Shown here piece by piece: positions 5,437 to 8,668 of a stretch of DNA of 8,668 nt (positions are counted from its first letter, which is position 1; the number at the start of each line of letters is the position of its first letter). The stretch covers positions 1-8,668 of the forward strand of contig JAASTB010000073.1 in the NCBI GenBank assembly GCA_021767625.1. The letters run 5' to 3'. The notes under the pieces were generated by a model, which made no database searches, was not told where the DNA came from, and saw only the letters and a program-made list of their open reading frames with translations. Both the position numbers and the translations under genes were made by a program. This DNA is from Wenzhouxiangella sp. GTDB lineage: Bacteria > Pseudomonadota > Gammaproteobacteria > Xanthomonadales > Wenzhouxiangellaceae.

Positions 5437-7296
5437 TCAGATGGCCAGTGACTTGACGCGCTTGCGGCCGCCGTAGATCAGCGTAACCACGCCACGCGTG
5501 CCGAGAATGGCCGTGAACATGGAGGTGACGATACCCAGGCTCAGCGTCACCGCAAAGCCCTTGATCGGTCCGGTGCCGAACATGAACAGCACGATGGCCG
5601 CGATCAGGGTCGTCACGTTGGCGTCGGCAATGGTCGAGAAAGCTTTCTCGTAGCCTGACCGAATCGATGCCTGGGGCGTGTTGCCGTTGCGCAACTCCTC
5701 GCGTATGCGCTCGAAGATCAGCACGTTGGCATCTACCGCCATACCGACCGTCAGAACGATACCGGCGATACCCGGCAACGTCAGGGTCGCGCCGAGCAGC
5801 GACAGCAGCGCCACGATGAGCACCAGGTTCGCCGTCAGCGCCAGGTTGGCGATCAGGCCGAAGACCTTGTAGTAGACGGCCATCACGACCAGCACCAGCG
5901 CGAAGCCGATGATGACCGACTGGAAGCCCTGGTCGATGTTGTCCTGACCGAGGCTCGGTCCGACGGTGCGCTCTTCGATGATCTGCATCGGAGCTGCCAA
6001 CGCGCCGGCGCGCAGCAGCATGGCCAGCTGAGCCGCCTCGGTGGCCGAACCCAGACCGGTCGTCTGGAACCGCTTGCCGAAGGGCTCGCGGGTCACCGCG
6101 GCCGAGATCACTTCCTCGACGCGGCGGGTCGAGTGGACTTCCTCGCCGTCGACCATGCGCGTTTCCGGGCGATACTCGATGAACACCACCGCCATGCGCT
6201 TGCCGACATTCTCGGTCGTGTGTTCGAGCATGCGCCGCGCGCCCTCACCATCCAGCGTGACGACCACGTTGGGCTGGCCCGACTGCTGGTCGAAGCCGGC
6301 CGCCGCGCCGATCAGGTTCTCGCCGGAAGCGATGACCTCGCGCGAGAGCAGGATCGGCTGGTCGTTGCGGTCGTAGTAGAGCTTGGAGCCCGGCGGCACC
6401 CGGCCGGTACGTTCGGCCTCGTAGGGGTCGTTCTGCTCGTCGACGGCTCGATACTCGACGGTCGCCGTCGCGCCAAGTACCCGCTTGGCCTGCGCGGTGT
6501 CCTGCACGCCGGGCAGCTGCACGACGATGCGATTGGCGCCCTGCTGCTGAATCACCGGCTCGGCAACACCGAGCTCGTTGACGCGGTTGCGCAGGGTCGT
6601 CATGTTCTGTTCGAGGGCGTTCTGCTGGATCTCCTGCAGGTAATCCTCGGTAATCGTGCCGCGCAGGTTGAAAGTCTGCCCGGAATCGACCGACTCGATG
6701 GCCAGGCCTTCCGTTTCGCTCTCGATGAGTTCGCGAGCCTCGCTTCGATGCTCTGCGGTGCGCAGCTCGACGACGAGATTCTCGCCGGACACGCGAACCG
6801 AGCGGTAACGTATACCCGCATCACGCAACAGATTGCGAACCGACTCGACGTAGTTGTTGAGGCGCTGCGTCTTGGCCGCTTCCATGTCGACCTGCATCAG
6901 GAAGTGCACCCCGCCCTGCAGGTCGAGACCAAGCACCATGGGTTCGGCACCCAGGGCAGACAGCCAGGACGGCGTGGCGGGCGCGAGATTGAGCGCCACC
7001 ACGTAGTCATCGCCGAAGGACTCCCTCAGCGCATCGGCCGCTCGCAGTTGCCTGTCGCTGCTGTCGAGGCGAACCAGAACGCGCTGGGACGAAAAATCCA
7101 CCGGGCCGTGTTGGACACCGGCCGATTCCAGGGTCCGCTCGACTTCGCCGACGATTTCGGGCTGCAGGTCGAAACCGCGCGACGAGGACACCTGAACGGC
7201 GGGATCATCGCCGTAGATGTTGGGCAGGGCGTAAACGAGGCCCAGGCCGAGCGCGATGATCAGCAGGGCGTACTTCCAGGGTGGGAATCGATTCAT
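5437..7296 (-). CDS. secD: Protein translocase subunit SecD
   Basis: SecD is the large partner of SecF. Its big periplasmic P1 domain grips the emerging chain, and its membrane part couples this to proton flow. The 619 aa match the enterobacterial type (about 615), with the same opening, M-N-R-F-P-P-W-K-Y and Y-A-L-P-N-I-Y-G-D-D-P-A-V-Q (22-35), which fixes the start at 7296. Motifs include L-G-L-D-L-Q-G-G-V-H (122-131), L-R-N-R-V-N-E-L-G-V (235-244), L-L-R-A-G-A-L-A-A-P (427-436), E-E-R-T-V-G-P-S-L-G (441-450) and G-M-A-V-D-A-N-V-L-I-F-E-R-I-R-E-E (518-534), with the conserved helix 4 Asp at 522. Membrane helices are at about 9-25, 457-477, 481-503, 508-527, 556-575 and 578-600. There is no Shine-Dalgarno sequence; the 53-bp gap after yajC ends in an A-rich tract that may help ribosome binding. 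Confidence 0.98.
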   Translation of the reverse strand: MNRFPPWKYALLIIALGLGLVYALPNIYGDDPAVQVSSSRGFDLQPEIVGEVERTLESAGVQHGPVDFSSQRVLVRLDSSDRQLRAADALRESFGDDYVVALNLAPATPSWLSALGAEPMVLGLDLQGGVHFLMQVDMEAAKTQRLNNYVESVRNLLRDAGIRYRSVRVSGENLVVELRTAEHRSEARELIESETEGLAIESVDSGQTFNLRGTITEDYLQEIQQNALEQNMTTLRNRVNELGVAEPVIQQQGANRIVVQLPGVQDTAQAKRVLGATATVEYRAVDEQNDPYEAERTGRVPPGSKLYYDRNDQPILLSREVIASGENLIGAAAGFDQQSGQPNVVVTLDGEGARRMLEHTTENVGKRMAVVFIEYRPETRMVDGEEVHSTRRVEEVISAAVTREPFGKRFQTTGLGSATEAAQLAMLLRAGALAAPMQIIEERTVGPSLGQDNIDQGFQSVIIGFALVLVVMAVYYKVFGLIANLALTANLVLIVALLSLLGATLTLPGIAGIVLTVGMAVDANVLIFERIREELRNGNTPQASIRSGYEKAFSTIADANVTTLIAAIVLFMFGTGPIKGFAVTLSLGIVTSMFTAILGTRGVVTLIYGGRKRVKSLAI

Positions 7297-7349
7297 GGGC
7301 TAGTCAGTCGTTGTTTCTGTTTCTTGTGGCCAGGCTGGCGCGAAGGGCG

Positions 7350-7682
7350 TCAGTTGGACGAGTCGATCGTTCCCTTCGGCACGACCTGGGCGACGGAATG
7401 GCGCTGCAGCTTGATGACGACGCCGTCGGTCAGCTCGAGCGATACGAAACTTTCCCCCACCTCGGTGATCTTGCCGAGCATGCCGCCGGCGGTCACGACT
7501 TCGTCGCCAGCCGACAGGCCAGCAACCAGTTCACGGTGCTGCTTGTTGCGCTTCATCTGGGGGCGAATCAGCAGGAACCAGAAAATGACGACGATCAGGA
7601 TCAGCGGCAGGAGGCTGCTGAGCATCGAAGGCGCCTGCTGTGCGGCGTCCTGCGCCATCGCGCTGGAGATCAGAAAATCCAT
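7350..7682 (-). CDS. yajC: Preprotein translocase subunit YajC
   Basis: YajC is a small inner-membrane protein that associates with SecDF and YidC in the holotranslocon. It is not essential in E. coli, and its exact job is unsettled. The 110 aa are of normal size. Residues 21-39 form the single membrane helix (L-P-L-I-L-I-V-V-I-F-W-F), followed by the family block F-L-L-I-R-P-Q-M-K-R (36-45). A cytoplasmic SH3-like beta domain follows, with G-D-E-V-V-T-A-G-G-M-L-G-K-I at 59-72. The ATG at 7682 has a good Shine-Dalgarno sequence, TGAGGA at 7690-7695 on the minus strand, seven bases upstream. This is the first gene of the yajC-secD-secF operon. The tgt gene that often precedes yajC in gammaproteobacteria is not upstream here. 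Confidence 0.97.
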   Translation of the reverse strand: MDFLISSAMAQDAAQQAPSMLSSLLPLILIVVIFWFLLIRPQMKRNKQHRELVAGLSAGDEVVTAGGMLGKITEVGESFVSLELTDGVVIKLQRHSVAQVVPKGTIDSSN

Positions 7683-7717
7683 AGGTGTTTCCTCAAGAGA
7701 TGCTGTTGGCGTCTGCG

Positions 7718-7742
7718 ATTATCTGGGGTCCATTGCGGACGG
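7718..7742 (-). promoter_or_regulatory. Putative promoter of the yajC-secDF operon (-10 box)
   Basis: On the minus strand, GATAAT (7723 down to 7718) matches the -10 consensus at 5 of 6 bases, 35 bases upstream of the yajC ATG. The best -35 candidate I can find is weak (TTGTAT with a 19-bp spacer, 3 of 6). A promoter is expected here because the upstream gene ends at 7855 behind a strong stem-loop. An AT-rich near-palindrome, GCAAT-T-ATTGC at 7753-7763, lies just upstream of this box and could be a regulator site. This rests on consensus matching by eye only. Confidence 0.35.
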
Positions 7743-7814
7743 ATACAAACGCGCAATTATTGCACAGGTAACCCGGCGCGGCCAGATCGATGCGGCCGAC
7801 AGGCGGCGGAGCGG

Positions 7815-7845
7815 CCGGCACGGAATCGCGCTGATTCCGTGCCGG
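7815..7845 (-). terminator. Perfect 13-bp stem-loop after the secreted-protein gene
   Basis: CCGGCACGGAATC at 7815-7827 and GATTCCGTGCCGG at 7833-7845 are exact reverse complements with a 5-base loop (GCGCT). The stem begins nine bases past the stop codon of the leftward gene ending at 7855, where a transcript end is expected. No U-tract follows, so it is either a non-canonical terminator or a stem that protects an mRNA 3' end formed by Rho. A perfect 13-bp dyad is unlikely by chance. Confidence 0.65.
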
Positions 7846-7854
7846 TCTCCCGGG

Positions 7855-8668
7855 TCAGTAGACTTCGGGCGTGAAACGATTCCGGTAGATGACGTCGGCG
7901 GCGCCGAAGCGCAGCAGCAGTCGATCGATCCACACGTCCAGCGGCGCGCTGTCGTCGGCCGCAACCGTGTACTCGACCCGTGCCGACACGGAACCGGCCG
8001 GCATCTCGGGCAGCCGCCGGAACATGGCTCGCCACTGCCCCGCGCCGTGGGGCACGGACTCGACGGCCTCGATCTGCCCCGTCGATGTTCCGGCACAGCC
8101 CGCCTGAGGATAGAACGTGGCGCGGGCGGTGACCTGGGGTGCGGTCCCGAAGGCCTGGTTGACCAGCACGTGGGCGCCGAGCGAGACCAGCCCGGACTGC
8201 CCCGACACGCTCACGCACTGGCTCGCAGCGTAGGTCGAGGCGGCCCCGCCGGGATGCTGCACACGCAGGGCGCCGGAGCTGACCAGGGCGTCGGCGTCGG
8301 CCGCCGACCAGCGAATCTCGCCGCCGCCGGGCGTGGCGTCCAGCAGCCACTGCCCCGCGGTTCCATCGAGGTTGGGATTGCGCAGCACGTTGGTCGCGGC
8401 GACTTCGAAGTCCTGCTTGAAGTCCACGCCCTGTGTGCCGTCGGCGCCACCGTCGAGTTGGTTGTTGTCGAAATCGCGGATCTCGCCGCAGGCCACCAGC
8501 CGGTAGCGGCCGGCGGGCAAGGCCTGGTCGCCGTCGAGCCGCACCACGGATCGCTTGCGCGCCGCCTGGTAGGAAACCAGGGCGTCCAGGGCAAAATCAC
8601 CGGGCTGATCGCAATCCGGATCGCCGCCGCCGGCCAGGTCGAACAGCCGGTAGTTGTCGGCATTGTTG
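7855..8668 (-). CDS. Large secreted protein, C-terminal 270 residues (start outside window)
   Basis: The frame is open from the right edge (first full codon at 8667) to the TGA at 7855, so the start lies beyond the window. The GTG at 8547 is internal and not a credible start. Visible residues 1-90 contain L-P-A-G-R-Y-R-L-V-A-C-G-E-I-R-D (50-65), N-N-Q-L-D-G (68-73) and G-V-D-F-K-Q-D-F-E-V (80-89). This is the end of a bacterial Ig-like domain as found in multidomain surface proteins. Residues 95-258 begin N-P-N-L-D-G and read as a jelly-roll, carbohydrate-binding-like module (W-L-L-D, G-A-L-R-V, C-V-S-V-S-G-Q), with Cys151 and Cys191 as one possible disulfide. The protein ends D-V-I-Y-R-N-R-F-T-P-E-V-Y, a short aromatic tail like that of the 209-745 protein. 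It is probably exported, but the signal peptide is not in view. Function is unknown; adhesin or surface hydrolase accessory parts are possibilities. Confidence 0.7.
   Translation of the reverse strand, partial: NNADNYRLFDLAGGGDPDCDQPGDFALDALVSYQAARKRSVVRLDGDQALPAGRYRLVACGEIRDFDNNQLDGGADGTQGVDFKQDFEVAATNVLRNPNLDGTAGQWLLDATPGGGEIRWSAADADALVSSGALRVQHPGGAASTYAASQCVSVSGQSGLVSLGAHVLVNQAFGTAPQVTARATFYPQAGCAGTSTGQIEAVESVPHGAGQWRAMFRRLPEMPAGSVSARVEYTVAADDSAPLDVWIDRLLLRFGAADVIYRNRFTPEVY

Noticed and set aside
8545..8547. GTG 8547 as the start of the right-edge gene
   Set aside because: The frame stays open to the window edge and the upstream residues continue the same Ig-like region, so this codon is an internal valine.

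Overview
The window is GC-rich (roughly two thirds by eye) and tightly packed. It reads as chromosome from a Gram-negative bacterium. SecD, SecF and YajC are of the proteobacterial type. Secreted proteins with aromatic C-terminal tails, together with a TIGR02999-type ECF sigma factor beside a Ser/Thr kinase-TPR protein, suggest a gammaproteobacterium near the Xanthomonadales/Wenzhouxiangella group. That placement is an inference from protein style, not a database match.

Layout, left to right. (1) Positions 3-137, + strand: the last 44 codons of a histidine-degradation enzyme, imidazolonepropionase (hutI). (2) 209-745, - strand: a small secreted protein of unknown function, convergent with hutI. 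(3) 746-876: a divergent intergenic region with a likely promoter for (2) and two short dyads. (4) 877-1464, + strand: an ECF-type sigma factor. (5) 1474-3909, - strand: a membrane-anchored Ser/Thr protein kinase with a C-terminal TPR region. Its 3' end faces the sigma gene with only 9 bp between the stop codons. (6) 3910-3988: the kinase leader, with a 20-bp-spaced direct repeat and a hairpin. (7) 3989-7682, - strand: an operon read as yajC, secD, secF and then a small exported protein of unknown function. The last gene most likely starts at a TTG one base after the secF stop. (8) 7683-7854: the yajC leader and promoter region, plus a perfect 13-bp stem-loop. (9) 7855-8668, - strand: the C-terminal 270 residues of a large secreted protein with an Ig-like end and a jelly-roll-like module, running off the right edge.

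How the parts work together. YajC, SecD and SecF are the accessory part of the Sec translocon, which pulls exported proteins through the inner membrane. The window also encodes at least three probable Sec substrates. The sigma factor and kinase look like a signalling pair. In sigma region 2.2 the acidic patch of ordinary ECF factors is replaced by Q-P-T-A, as expected for sigma factors switched on by threonine phosphorylation (the EcfP/PknT model of Vibrio). This pair is the most interesting system here, although the general type is known. The convergent gene order and the QPTA motif are what deserve follow-up. I see no RNA genes, CRISPR arrays, insertion sequences or phage genes, and no gene-free stretch longer than about 170 bp.
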